Shown here: positions 11,646 to 23,755 of the stretch, one piece after another
Layout: each line of letters starts with the position of its first letter
Numbering within the stretch: the stretch's first letter is position 1
NCBI RefSeq assembly: GCF_904849725.1
Contig: NC_058523.1
Location: 112,160,189-112,224,188, forward strand
From: Hordeum vulgare subsp. vulgare
Lineage: Eukaryota; Streptophyta; Magnoliopsida; Poales; Poaceae
DNA: 64,000 nt
Reading direction: 5' to 3'
The notes under the pieces: model-generated
Databases searched by the model: none
Seen by the model: only the letters and a program-made list of their open reading frames with translations
Told to the model about the DNA's origin: nothing
Translations under genes and position numbers: made by a program

Positions 11646-12243
11646 CTAGGTTCATGCGTAGATGTCTTCTCGAGTAGAACACAAAAGTTTTTGTGGGCGG
11701 TGATGTGCGTTTTGCTGCCCTCCTTAGTCTTTTCTTGATTCCGCGGTATTGTTGGATTGAAGCGGCTTGGACCGACATTACTCGTGCGCTTACGAGAGAC
11801 TGGTTTCATCGCTACGAGTAACCCCGTTGCTCAAAGATGACTGGCAAGTGTCAGTTTCTCCAACTTTAGTTGAATCGGATTTGACCGAGGAGGTCCTTGG
11901 ATGAGGTTAAGTAGCAACTCATATATCTCCGTTGTGGTGTTTGCGTAAGTAAGATGCGATCCTACTAGATACCCATGGTCACCACGTAAAACATGCAACA
12001 ACAAAATTAGAGGACGTCTAACTTGTTTTTGCAGGGTATGCTTGTGATGTGATATGGCCAACGATGTGATGGGATATATTGGATGTATGAGATGATCATG
12101 TTGTAATAGATAATATCGACTTGCACGTCGATGGTACGGCAACCGGCAGGAGCCATAGGGTTGTCTTCATACTAACATTTGTGCTTGCAGATGCGTTTAC
12201 TATTTTGCTAGGATGTAGCTTTAGTAGTAATAGCATGAGTAGC
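11646..12243 (+). other. Untranslated leader of the Angela/BARE element
   Basis: This stretch starts CTAGGTTCATGCGTAG, which in intact family members follows directly after the TGGTATCAGAG primer site. It is noncoding and ends abruptly at about 12243 in GCATGAGTAGC, beyond which protease-coding sequence begins. The rest of the leader and gag are therefore missing. The minus-strand frames here are not genes. Confidence 0.7.
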
Positions 12244-12246
12244 CTA

Positions 12247-13204
12247 AGAAAAATCAGGTATATTTGATGTACATGTTTTTGATGTGTACTTAACCGGATC
12301 TCGTAGTAGTGCCTGGGTATTCGATACCGGTTCTGTTGCTCATATTTGCAACTCGAAACAGAAACTGCGGAATAGACGAAGGCTGGCGAAAGATGAAGTG
12401 ACGATGCGCGTAGGAAATGGTTCCAAGGTTGATGCAATCGCCGTCGGCACAGTTTCACTTCAGTTACCATCAGGATTAGTTATGAACTTGAATCATTGTT
12501 ATTTAGTGCCTGCGTTGAGCATGAACATTATATCTGGATCTTGTTTATTGCGAGACGGTTACTCTTTTAAGTCAGAGAATAATGGTTGTTCTATTTCTAT
12601 GAGTAACATCTTCTATGGTCATGCACCCAATGTGAGAGGATTGTTCATATTGAATCTTGATAGCGATACACACATACATAACATTGAGACCAAAGGAGTT
12701 AGAGTTAACAATGATAGTGCCATATTTTTGTGGCACTGCCGCTTAGGTCATATTGGTGTAAAGCGCATGAAGAAACTCCATGCCGGTGGACTTTTGGAGT
12801 CACTTGACTTTGATTCACTTGACACGTGCGAACCATGCCTCATGGGCAAGATGACTAAAACTCCGTTCTCCGGAACAATGGAGCGGGCAAGTGACTTGTT
12901 GGAAATCATACATACCGATGTGTGTGGTCCGATGAGCGTAGAGGCACGCGGCGGATATCGTTATTTTCTCACCTTCACTGACGATTTGAGTAGATATGGT
13001 TATGTCTACTTAATGAAGCACAAGTCTGAAACATTTGAAAAGTTCAAGCAATTTCAGAGTGAAGTTGAAAATCATCGTAACAAGAAGATCAAGTTCCTAC
13101 GGTCTGATCGTGGGGGTGAATATCTGAGTTTCGAGTTTGGTGCTCACTTTAAGACAATGTGGAATTATTTCATAGTTGACACCGCCTGCAACACCACAGC
13201 GTAA
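12247..13204 (+). pseudogene. Angela pol, part 1: protease and integrase (first two catalytic acids)
   Basis: The frame is open upstream of the ATG at 12284. The aspartic protease active site is WVFDTGSVAHICNS (about 12316-12357). Integrase follows: zinc-binding LWHCRLGHIG with CEPCLMGK, then the first D in HTDVCGPM (about 12910) and the second in RSDRGGEY (about 13103). The frame breaks at about 13176-13204, just before the third catalytic acid, which lies in the next frame. Gag, which should precede the protease, is deleted. Family: copia polyprotein; the pieces would process the polyprotein and integrate the cDNA. Confidence 0.9.
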
Positions 13205-14330
13205 TGGTGTGTCCGAACGTCGTAATCGTACTTTATTAGAGATGGTGCGATCTATGATGTCTCTTACCGATTTGCCGTTATCGTTTTGGGGTTATAGATT
13301 AGAAACAGCTGCATTCACTTTAAATAGGGCACCATCAAAATCCGTTGAGACGACACCATACGAACTGCGGTATGGCAAAAGGCCAAAGTTGTCGTTTCTT
13401 AAAGTTTGGGGATGTGATGCTTATGTCAAAAAGCTTCAGCCTGAAAAGCTGGAACCCAAAGCGGAAAAGTGTGTCTTCATAGGTTACCCAAAAGAGACAG
13501 TTGGGTACAACTTCTATCTCAAATCCGAGGGCAAAGTGTTTGTTGCTAAAAACGGAGCTTTTCTCGAGAAGGAGTTTCTCTCGAGAGAATTGAGTGGGAG
13601 GAAGATAGAACTTGACAAGGTTGTCGAACCTCTCATCCCTCTGGATGGTGGCGCAGGGCAAGGGGAAACCTCTGTCGTTGCGACGCCGGTTGAGGAGGAA
13701 GTTAATGATAATGATCATGAAACTCCGGTTCAAGTTTCTATCGAGCCACGCAGGTCGACGAGATCACGTGCTGCTCTAGAGTTGTACGGTAATCCCGTCT
13801 TATCAATCATGTTGTTGGACAACAATGAACCTGCAAATTATGAAGACGCAATGGTGGGCCCAGATTCCAACAAATGGCTAGAAGCCATGAAGTCCGAGAT
13901 AGGATCCATGTATGAGAACAAAGTGTGGACTTTGGAAGTACTGCCTGAGGGCCGCAAGGCTATTCAGAACAAATGGATCTTTAAGAGGAAGACGGACGCT
14001 GACGGCAATGTGACCGTTTATAAAGCTCGACTTGTGGCAAAGGATTTTTCACAAGTTCAAGGAGTTGACTACGATGAGACATTCTCACCCGTAGCGATGC
14101 TTAAGTCCGTCAGAATCATGTTAGCAATGGCTGCATTTTTCGATTATGAAATCTGGCAGATGGATGTCAAAACGGCGTTCCTTAACGGTTTCCTTAAGGA
14201 AGAATTGTATATTATGCAACCCAAGGTTTTGTCGATCCTAAGAATGCTAACAAGGTGTGCAAGATCCAGCGATCCATTTATGGACTGGTGCAAGCATCTC
14301 GGAGTTGCAACAAACGCTTTGATGAGGTGA
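13176..14330 (+). pseudogene. Angela pol, part 2: integrase C-terminal half and start of RT
   Basis: This frame starts with PPATPQRNGVSERRNRTLLE, which holds the integrase catalytic E (ERRNRT, about 13214), and continues through the integrase C-terminal region (YGKRPKLSFLKVWGC). The linker ends with the RT N-terminal segment: WLEAMKSEIGSMYENKVW, then ARLVAKDFSQVQGVDYDETF and MDVKTAFLNGFLKEELYI. A frameshift at about 14222 turns the remaining residues into nonsense. It overlaps part 1 by about 30 bases because of the earlier frameshift. Confidence 0.9.
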
Positions 14331-15400
14331 TCAAAGCATTTGGGTTTATACAAGTGGTTGGAGAATCTTGTATTTACAAGAAAGTGAGTGGGAGCTCTGT
14401 GGCGTTTCTAATATTATATGTGGATGACATATTGCTGATTGGAAACAACGTAGAGTTTTTGGAGAGCATAAAGGATTACTTGAATAAAAGTTTCTCTATG
14501 AAGGACCTAGGAGAAGTTGCTTACATTCTAGGCATTAAGATCTACAGGGATAGATCAAAACGCCTGATAGGACTTTCACAAAGCACATACCTTGATAAAG
14601 TTTTGAAGAGGTTCAAAATGGAACAGTCCAAGAAAGGGTTCTTGCCAGTTTTACAAGGTACGAGATTGAGTAAGACTCAGTGCCCAGCAACTGATGAGGA
14701 TATAGAGCATATACGCACCGTCCCCTATGCTTCAGCCATAGGTTCTATTATGTATGCAATGCTATGCACTAGACCGGACGTTAGCCTGGTCATAAGTATG
14801 GCAGGTAGGTTCTAGAGTAATCCAGGAGTGGATCACTGGACGGCGGTCTAGAATATCCTGAAGTACCTGAAAAGGACTAAGGAGATGTTTCTCGTGTATG
14901 GAGGTGACGAAGAGCTCACCATGAAAGGTTACGTCGATGCAAGCTTTGACACAGATCCGGACGACTCTAAGTCGCAAACCGGATACGTATTTATTCTTAA
15001 TGGGGGTGCGGTAAGCTGGTGCAGTTCCAAGCAAAGCGTCGTAGCAGATTCTACATGTGAAGCGGAGTACATGGCTGCCTCGGAGGCGGCTAAGGAGGGT
15101 ATCTGGATGAAGCAATTCATGACGGATCTTGGAGTGGTGCCAAGCGCACTGAATCCAATAACCTTGTTCTGTGACAACACGGGTACCATTGCCTTAGCAA
15201 AGGAACCACGGTTTCACAAGAAGTCCAGACACATCAAACGACGCTTCAACCTCATCCGCGACTACGTCGAAGGGGAGGACGTAAATATATGCAAAGTGCA
15301 CACGGATCTGAATGTAGCAGACCCGCTGACTAAACCTCTTCCACGGGCAAAGCATGATCAACACCAGAACTGTATGGGTGTTAGATTTATTACAATGTAA
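14255..15400 (+). pseudogene. Angela pol, part 3: RT catalytic half and RNase H
   Basis: RT resumes with CKIQRSIYGLVQASRSCNKRF and the catalytic LYVDDILLIG (about 14414-14444), then FSMKDLGEVAYILGIKI and YASAIGSIMYAMLCTRPDV. Stops at about 14815 and 14850 interrupt the same frame, which reopens into RNase H: DASFDTDPDDSKSQTGYVF, then VADSTCEAEYMAASEAAKE, FCDNTGTIALA and DPLTKPLP. The catalytic D-E-D acids can be seen. The frame ends at 15400, about 40 bases before the polypurine tract. This is the copia-order C-terminus. Inactive. Confidence 0.9.
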
Positions 15401-15440
15401 TTCGCATGATGATGTGAGGGCTAGATTATTGACTCTAGTG

Positions 15441-15452
15441 CAAGTGGGAGAC
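15441..15452 (+). promoter_or_regulatory. Polypurine tract of the Angela/BARE element
   Basis: CAAGTGGGAGAC directly precedes the 3' LTR, as expected for the plus-strand primer in this family. Confidence 0.75.
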
Positions 15453-17267
15453 TGTTGGAATTATGCCCTAGAGGCAATAATAAATATAGTTATTATTATA
15501 ATTCCTGTATCAAGATAATCGTTTATTATCCATGCTATAATTGTATTGAATGAAGACTCATTTACATGTGTGGATACATAGACAAAACACTGTCCCTAGC
15601 AAGCCTCTAGTTCGCTAGCCAGTTGATCAAAGATAGTCAGTGTCTTCTGATTATGAACAAGGTGTTGTTGCTTGATAACTGGATCACGTCATTAGGAGAA
15701 TCACGTGATGGACTAGACCCAAACTAATAGACGTAGCATGTTGATCGTGTCATTTTGTTGCTACTGTTTTTCTGCGTGTCAAGTATTTGTTCCTATGACC
15801 ATGAGATCATATAACTCACTAACACCGGAGGAATACTTTGTGTGTATCAAACGTCGCAACGTAACTGGGTGACTATAAAGATGCTCTATAGGTATCTCCG
15901 AAGGTGTTCGTTGAGTTAGTATGGATCAAGACTGGGATTTGTCACTCCGTGTGACGGAGAGGTATCTCGGGGCCCACTCGGTAATGCAACATCACACACA
16001 AGCCTTGCAAGCAATGTGACTTAGTGTAAGTTGCGGGATCTTGTATTACGGAACGAGTAAAGAGACTTGCCGGTAAACGAGATTGAAATAGGTATGCGGA
16101 TACTGACGATCGAATCTCGGGCAAGTAACATACCGAAGGACAAAGGGAATGACATACGGGATTATATGAATCCTTGGCACTGAGGTTCAAACGATAAGAT
16201 CTTCATAGAATATGTAGGATCCAATATGGGCATCCAGGTCCCGCTATTGGATATTGACCGAGGAGTCTCTCGGGTCATGTCTACATAGTTCTCGAACCCG
16301 CAGGGTCTGCACACTTAAGGTTCGACGTTGTTTTATGCGTATTTGAGTTATATGGTTGGTTACCGAATGTTGTTCGGAGTCCCGGATGAGATCGCGGATG
16401 TCATGAGGGTTTCCGGAATGGTCCGGTAACGAAGATTGATATATAGGATGACCTCATTTGATTACCGAAAGGTTTTCGGAGTTACCGGGAATGTACCGGG
16501 AATGACGAATGGGTTCCGGGAGTTCACCGGGGGGCAACCCACCCCGGGGAAGCCCATAGGCCTTGGGGGTGGCACACCAGCCCTTGGTGGGCTGGTGGGA
16601 CAGCCCAAGAAGGCCCTATGCGCCATAGGAAGAAAATCAAAGAGAGAAAAAAAAGGAGGAGGTGGGAAAGGGAAGAAGGACTCCACCCACCAAACCAAGT
16701 TGGACTCGGTTTGGGGGGGGAGACCTTCCCCCCTGGCTCGGCCGACCCCCTTGGGGCTCCTTGAGCCCCAAGGCAAGGCTCCCTCTCTTCCCCCTATATA
16801 TACGGAGGTTTTAGGGCTGATTTGAGACGACTTTTCCACGGCAGCCCGACCACATACCTCCACGGTTTTTCCTCTAGATCGCGTTTCTGCGGAGCTCGGG
16901 CGGAGCCCTGCTGAGACAAGATCATCACCAACCTCCGGAGCACCGTCACGCTGCCGGAGAACTCTTCTACCTCTCCGTCTCTCTTGCTGGATCAAGAAGG
17001 CCGAGATCATCGTCGAGCTGTACGTGTGCTGAACGCGGAGGTGCCGTCCGTTCGGCACTAGATCGTGGGACTGATCGCGGGACGGTTCGCGGGGCGGATC
17101 GAAGGACGTGAGGACGTTCCACTACATCAACCGCGTTCACTAACGTTTCTGCTGTACGGTCTACAAGGGTACGTAGATCACACATCCCCTCTCGTAGATG
17201 GACATCACCATGATAGGTCTTCGTGCGCGTAGGAAATTTTTTGTTTCCCATGCGACGTTCCCCAACA
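15453..17267 (+). repeat. 3' LTR of the Angela/BARE element, full length
   Basis: The LTR is 1815 bp, begins TGTTGGAATT and ends CCCCAACA, and is followed by the GAGAG duplication. Its first 1.68 kb match the 5' LTR. It retains the terminal segment that the 5' LTR has lost. Confidence 0.95.
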
Positions 17268-17272
17268 GAGAG

Positions 17273-17779
17273 TCCTCTATCCGTGAGCGTGCAGTGTCTA
17301 TGATGGAATATTAATGAGAAGTCTATTGGTTTCTTTGTTGCACTTCGTATCCTCTTCATGCAATCGATCTTATATGTTGATTCTTATGGGAGTATTGATC
17401 TTACACATCAGGTATGGCTTTGAAAACTTTATTTAATCTTGGCAAACATAGCATTGGTCATAACAACAATCATGAGTTTTTCTAGTAGTGACATAGCCAA
17501 AACCTTTATGTTCTTATGCTTGAAGTGTTATGCTGACAAGGAAGACAACTTGATGTTTTATGCCAATTCTTTATGTTATACTTTATATTGTTTTGCATCC
17601 AAGTCAACCTTATTTGTCTCCTCTTAAAAGCCTTTGCTAGCCCACCCTTGCACTAAGCGGGAATACTGCTTGTGCATGCATAACTTGAAACCTCAACCTT
17701 CCCAAGAGTCCACCATATCTTCCCTATACGTGGTATTTCACCGCCACTCCTAAAGTATAGTACTCATGTGCTATCTTTA
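17273..17779 (+). other. Athila 3' noncoding region, middle segment
   Basis: This is host sequence between the Angela and solo-LTR insertions. It is AT-rich, with only short chance frames (for example 17439-17627). I see nothing coding. It ends at the CTTTA target site (17775-17779). Confidence 0.55.
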
Positions 17780-20700
17780 TGTAACGACCAAGATGCGGTC
17801 CTTTCCGATCTGGGGATCGAGGCCCTGAATTGGAAAGGAGCGCATCTAAGCGTCTCGCAAACAGGTAACACGGCACATACATAATAATAAAGATAGACAA
17901 TCAGGGATTCAATTGCCTTCTCATAATTATCTCATAGTACATCACACATACAACCAAGGTAGTTCCGCTACGGACTACAAAACATAGAAAGGCTATGCTA
18001 CCCTGCCTGCAGGCCCACGATCACGACCACGCCTCAATCTTCTGGATAGTTCACGTACAGGCGGTCTGTCTCCTCATCGTACTGCCACGCCAGCTGCGTG
18101 CCGTCGGGATCATCTGTCTCTGGGGTACCTGAACCTGTTGGTATTGTGGAGGAATCTGTGAGCCACGGGGACTCAGCAATCTAAGACCTTGGTGCCAGAA
18201 CTAGTCAAGTTATTAGGTAGGATAAGGTGAAGTCTTTAAGGTTGCAGCATCCTAAGCTTGATTTGGTGGCTAACTTACGTAAAGCTTTTATGAAGGTGGT
18301 CTACTCTAGCGGTTGTGAATATTTGATCACTAAGTGATCCTGAACACCTACCTATGTCATTCATAACCCCACCGTGTTCCCGGTCGAAGAGAGATCTTCG
18401 AGGGGACAGTCACAGTTAAGCACACAGTTGGCAATTTTATTAGCTCATGTTTCAGTTATCTAATACCGGATGTTAACAAAAATATTCCAAGTTGACACAT
18501 AACCGCGGGCACGGTTTTCCGAAAGATTAAACCCTGCAGGGGTGCTCCAACTAGTTCATCACAAACGTACACAGGCCGCAAAGTAATCCTCTATCACGAA
18601 TCTCGTGATCTCGTCGGATTCCTTAGAGGAAAACCTCAACTCTGGGGGAAACCAAAGCTTCACTGGGATTCCTATATGCAAGATATACCGCTAAGGTAAG
18701 GCAAGGCTAGCAGGACCTCCCGTCGTGTCGACGACCCCGATAAGAGCCACGTATCTCAGTCTTAGGACACGACGGATGGAAAAGCCTACAGGAGCCAAAC
18801 CTCAAGTTTCCCGGTGGTGGCCCCCGCAGTCTGTCCATTTTGGACCAACACTCATGAGGAGCACTGGCCCGGGTTGTTGATTAAATTCCTCGGGGTAGCT
18901 ACTCCTTACGCAGATTATTATTAGTGATTAGAAAATTAACACCAATGTTGGGTCCTGCCGGACAAGCCTTAGCATTGCGCTATTTATTGAGGGGGTCCCC
19001 ATAACAACCCCGAACGTGTTAGGAGCGATCAATATGGAATCAAACACCGGTAGCCGGTAACTATGGCGGCAATAACGGAACAAAGCACCCGGCAAAAGCT
19101 AGGCCTTCCGTCATTTACCAAGTATATAGGTGCATTAATTAAATAACAGAATTTAATATAATGATATCAAGCTCATGTTATCACATGAGTCAAAGCACCT
19201 GCATCTAGCAACGCTAACATTAGTAGCTGAGCAAAGCCTACTTAGCCAATCAAGGTTTGCTAGGAAGGGATCAGTGTTTGGTTTCATGGCATATCAAGAG
19301 GCAAATATTTCAGTGATAGGCAGCGAGCAATATTACATGGAATCGCAAACTAGCATAACAAGTCTAGAGATGGAATCAAGGTCATATCATCTTGCCTGTG
19401 ATATCCTCAACTTGGAATGGTTCTTGTTCGTCCTGCACGTACTCTCCCGAATCCACGTACTCGTTCTCCGATCCCGGTGCTACCCAACATAAGAATAACA
19501 TCCAATGAACAATAGCACCTCAAGATGCAACAAGCACATGATGCATGAGATGAATATGAGCATGCACCACTAATTTCTATCACTAGCACAAGCAAAAGAA
19601 GCTAATGCAAGATCCTGGACAGAACTGTACCCTAAGCTATTTTTACATGCATGAGAATGACATGATCAGATGCGTCCCGAGAAATCGATGCAAAACTATA
19701 TAAAGAACTATACAATCGGAGCTACGGATCAACGGGAATCAACGAAACAAGATATGAAGCCCTACGTGTCAAAATCTTCACCACACACTCAAATGGCACA
19801 AATCTGGTTTTCCCAGGTTGCCAAGACATATAACAACCCAACATGAATGGATTGGAGAAAGGAAGAACACCACAACATCAACAAAGCACCCACAATCATC
19901 AAAATGAGAAAACTACATAATCTGCCATAATCTGCATCTTAGCACTTTGTGAGCTACATGCAAAGCACCTACAACCACTCAACTATGACAAATAATATAT
20001 GTGGCTGTAGCTAGCCAAGAATACTACCAGCACAAGCAAGAATCACACAAAAAGGAATTAAACACAGGAAGATACAAGGCTGCAAACTTTCCCAAAACCA
20101 TCAGATCTCAGGGACTTAGTGAAAATTCCTGCACCTGACTTTCTGTCTTTGCACTGAAGCTTTTTGACAGCAGCCAAAACAATACCTACAGGACTCCAAA
20201 TGACATGAAATTTTACAGGGAGCTAGAAAAACATATCATGTCCAACTTTGTAGTTAGAAGATAGAGCTAGATCACAACACAATGACCAGCACAACCTCAT
20301 CTACAGGGGAAGAAAATATAAACAGATTCTCAGACTTAGTGAAAATCTCAGATTTTCACTAAGCTAGAATTTCAGCCACAAGCCTACTTTGGATGGGCAA
20401 AACTTGCACACATGGATTCCAAATCATGAATTTAAACCAACATGTGGTAGAGGGGGTCACCCTCTACTACTAAAAACAAGAAACAAACACAAGAGCACAT
20501 CACAATTCATGGAACCAAGCTCTAAACTTAGAAGAAAATGCAAATATGACCTTTCCAGAAAAATGTTCCAATGGCAAAAATGATTTCACCAATGGATTCC
20601 TGGTATCTTTCTACCCCCAGAACCATATATAATATGCATACACTTGTATAGAGCAAGTGGCCACAAACTAGGAAGGAAGAAACTACAAGAAATCATACAT

Positions 20701-21399
20701 AGTGGATAGTGCAACATTTCATGTGCATTTCACTAGATCAAATCCTACATGGATACTTGTTCATGTGCATAATGACAATTGTGACATGAGGGTTTTGACT
20801 CCATGTATGTGACATAGCACACCAACATCCAAGAACGTCTACCAAGCTATCCACACACACAAAACACCATGCCCTCTCACATATGGTCATGTGAAGGTGC
20901 ATAGTTTTGCTTGCAGAGGTGGGGTGTCCCACACACACACATCCACTCCACTACACACCTCAAAACATGTTCTTGGACAACACTAAATATTGCATCTATT
21001 TAGATCACTCAAGTAGGGAGCTCATCCACCACAAACACATGCTCACAAACTTTGGTGTACATGAACTATGTTCATGTGAGGGGTGTTCCTCACACCACAT
21101 GCACCACAAGATAAACATGCACTCAAATCCTATCACACTACACCATATAAGCATGACACTAGTGCAACTACCACTCACTTATGCTAGCTTCACCACACAC
21201 TCACATACATACAACCATGCATACACACATATGAACACATACACCACACTCACATATAATATGAACCACACCACTAATGCATTGCAGGAAGGGGAAATAA
21301 TTGCACTCCTTTTAATGCCCATTATTTAGGCACAAGAAGTAGCAAAGAATAGCAAAGAAAACAAAAATAAGGAAGAAAGAAGAAAATAGCAAAAGGGGC

Positions 21400-21470
21400 T
21401 GGAAGGGATTCGAACCATGTACCCCATAGTGCACCACACTGCATCCTACCACTCTGCTGCTGACATTGTT
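21400..21470 (-). other. tRNA-like segment 1 inside the giant LTR
   Basis: On the minus strand CAGCAGAGTGG (A-box-like, in 21449-21461) is followed about 35 bases later by a perfect B-box GGTTCGAATCC (21406-21416). The order and strand match a tRNA or tRNA-derived SINE and the transcription direction of the LTR. A full cloverleaf is not evident, so it is a relic or mimic rather than a tRNA gene. Confidence 0.4.
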
Positions 21471-21561
21471 TTGATAGAGAGAGGGGAACAGAGCAGGTTA
21501 ACCCCTCCCTGTTGCTGCTACTGCTATCGATCAGAGAAAAGAGACCCAAAAAGGGGGGGGG

Positions 21562-21633
21562 TACACCACCTGGGACTCGATCCCTGCACCTCTCGGTAAC
21601 TCACAGGGCTCTCTACCACTGCGCTACGAATGT
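21562..21633 (-). other. tRNA-like segment 2 inside the giant LTR
   Basis: On the minus strand TAGCGCAGTGGTAGAG (A-box-like) is followed by GGGATCGAGTCCC (B-box-like, 21572-21584). A D-arm and a T-arm can be drawn with one mismatch each, but the acceptor and anticodon stems are poor. It lies about 160 bases from segment 1 on the same strand. Confidence 0.4.
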
Positions 21634-22360
21634 GATAACTGACAGAGGAGGGCACGCGAACAAGGTATACTACCCCTACCGCAGCTCTTCCCTGCACGCA
21701 CAGAGACGCGCCGGTGATAGGGAAGGAACGCCGGCGCCTCGTCGTGCTGCTGTTGCTTCTGCGCCACCGAAGGAACCACCACCACATGCAACGAGGCACT
21801 AAGAGGGGGAGGAACCCCTGCTACACAACACACACAACCACTACATCACCTAGTAAGATGCACGCACACACACATACTACTGCCGATCAACTGCCACAGA
21901 AGCACGGCGCAGCCCACTGCGAACCTAAGGCGGAGCCGAGGGGAGAAGGAAGGGGAGGTTTCTCCTCACCTTGGGGAAGGAAGGAGGGCTCCGATCTGAA
22001 GGGGAGGAAGCCGGATCGGAGGGGAAGAAGTCGTGCCGAGGACGATCCTGCCGTAGACCGAAGCAGGGGAAGGAGTATTGCGGGCGCGCCCTTGACGAGC
22101 TCGGGGTCGTCGATGTGGTCGATCCCCGGGCTCCTAGCGCCGGGAATGGATCGCGGGGAACCACCCCGAGCTCCCGGACATGGCGGCCGGCGATGCTCGA
22201 CGGAAACGGCGGGGTAGACGCGGCGATCCTTCACTGGCCTATCTACAGAACTTACCAGAGGAGGGAGGAAGAAGATGAGATGGAGATGGGGAAGAAGATG
22301 GTGGCGGCGGCAGGAGGGAATGGAGATGAACCCTAGGCGGGGGAAGGCACGGAAGCCAAT

Positions 22361-22371
22361 GCTTATATGGG
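22361..22371 (-). promoter_or_regulatory. TATA-like promoter element of the giant LTR
   Basis: The minus strand reads CCCATATAAGC here, followed downstream by a C/T-rich leader-like stretch and a possible splice donor (TCTGGTAAGTTC, about 22243-22255). This sets the inferred direction of the LTR. Confidence 0.45.
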
Positions 22372-23215
22372 GCCCCTCAACGTTAGTGCAACGGCCTCAC
22401 TGCCCGCTCTCTCTTGCACACTGACGAAAAGCGAGCGAAGGAAAACAACGGCGTCAGGAGGAGGACGAAAGGCGGATGGGCCACCTGCGCGAGGGAGGAA
22501 GGAAGAGGGCCGCCAGTGAGAGGGAGCCCACTGGCGCTATTTAGACAGAAAAGACAAACCTGTGCTACTCTATTTAAAAGAAAGGACAGAAAGGAAAAAT
22601 AATACAAGGCAAAAACTACTGGGATAAATTCAAAAGAAAATACCCCCTAGTCATAGAAAAATATGACCTATTTAAATAAAATAAGATCAAGATTTTTAGG
22701 AGCAGATAATATTTCACAAAACAGAATTAATGCCTCTGTTTTGTACTTATTGCACCTGATTAAAACCCTTTTAAAAATCACCAAGCTAGCACAACTCTAC
22801 ACTCACAATATACTCTAAACAATAGACATTTTTAAAACAGGGAAGGAACATATAAATATTTGAGCTAGGGAACTAAAAGAGAGAGAGGGGGGGTTTGTAA
22901 ATATGGCAAGCCCCACTACCTTAGTACTACCATCACATGAACTCATACTAGCCCCTCAACACACACACAAGAACACATGCAACACTAGGTAGCTAACCAC
23001 AAGATCACCACACCACATGAAATGCTAAGATCATATAGCAACAACACAAGTCAAGGGCATGCAATGATATGCTATGCATGCATGTATGGGAAGGAAGTAG
23101 TAGGGAACACACATGAAATCATGGTACCAAATATAACATCATAATCATGACAAGGTGGACCCACTTGCAATAGGTTCCAAATAGGGAAGGTTTACATCTG
23201 GGGCACTACACTTTA

Positions 23216-23755
23216 AACTTTCAAATACTACTCCCTGATTTGTGCCTCTGTTTTAGCTCATGAGGAAGTAGTAGATAATTCATGATCTTCTCATATTGCA
23301 CAAGTTTTATCTTGGGTTTGCATGTGATCTGCAAACCCCTAATACGAGGAGGGACTCGCATGAGCGTGCCCAGCTCGTAAAAGATAATAACAACAAACAA
23401 AACCTCCTTCAGGCTTTGTTGATGGGAAATCAGAAAACTTTGGTAGAGATAAACAAAGGAAACTAAGGGGATGTGATCGTCCCCACTCTGGGAGCCATTC
23501 CTGAAAACTTATCCAGCATCAGAAGTATTGGGCTATCTACTAGCACTCGTTGACAAATTATGCTCCTCTCAAAAGCCTGTTTTATAATCTTATTGATTTC
23601 AAAATCTCTAAGAAAGCTCTAGCACATGATTTTTTCCTACTTCCCTCTACGAAGGGCCAATCTTTTGCTTTTATGTTGAGTCAGTAAAACCTACTTCTTT
23701 CTATCTTGAAAAGAGCACACACTTTATGTTGACAAAGATGCATAATTGGGGGAGT
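23216..23755 (+). other. Athila 3' noncoding region, last segment
   Basis: No reading frame of note. It ends in the polypurine tract AATTGGGGGAGT immediately before the 3' LTR. Confidence 0.65.

Larger units (their letters stand above)
9966..17267 (+). mobile_element. BARE-1/WIS/Angela-type Ty1/copia retrotransposon with internal deletions
   Basis: Two LTRs begin TGTTGGAATTATGCCC; the element is bounded by the 5-bp duplication GAGAG (9961-9965 and 17268-17272). Gene order is PR-IN-RT-RNaseH, the copia order. Two deletions are visible: the last ~145 bp of the 5' LTR together with the primer site are gone at 11645, and the leader is joined directly to the protease region at about 12243, removing gag. 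Several frame changes follow. By eye the LTRs differ at roughly 25-30 positions over about 1.68 kb, so it is younger than its Athila host. It cannot transpose on its own. Confidence 0.95.
17780..23210 (-). mobile_element. Giant solo LTR (family A), 5.4 kb, gypsy-type
   Basis: The unit runs from TGTAACGACC to GGGCACTACA, with a perfect 5-bp duplication CTTTA on both sides (17775-17779, 23211-23215), so it inserted as one LTR or was reduced to one by LTR recombination. A TATA-like site and a GC-rich leader-like region near 22365 face left, so the LTR reads on the minus strand, starting TGTAGTGCCCC at 23210. Parts near its left end (for example about 18490-18570) match family B at 43880-43960. 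Length and lack of coding resemble the Sukkula/LARD-type LTRs described in barley; I have not verified that name. Frames inside (for example 21714-22336) are not supported as genes. Confidence 0.85.

Noticed and set aside
19175..19492. 105-aa frame at 19175 and 140-aa frame at 20907
   Set aside because: AT-rich LTR sequence with no motif and no similarity to a known protein that I can recognise.
21400..21633. Functional tRNA genes
   Set aside because: A- and B-box-like sequences are present, but acceptor and anticodon stems do not pair well enough, so I list them only as tRNA-like.
21714..22336. Frames of 167 and 121 aa and opposing minus frames
   Set aside because: They lie in the GC-rich leader-like region of the family-A LTR, with conflicting phases and no motif.
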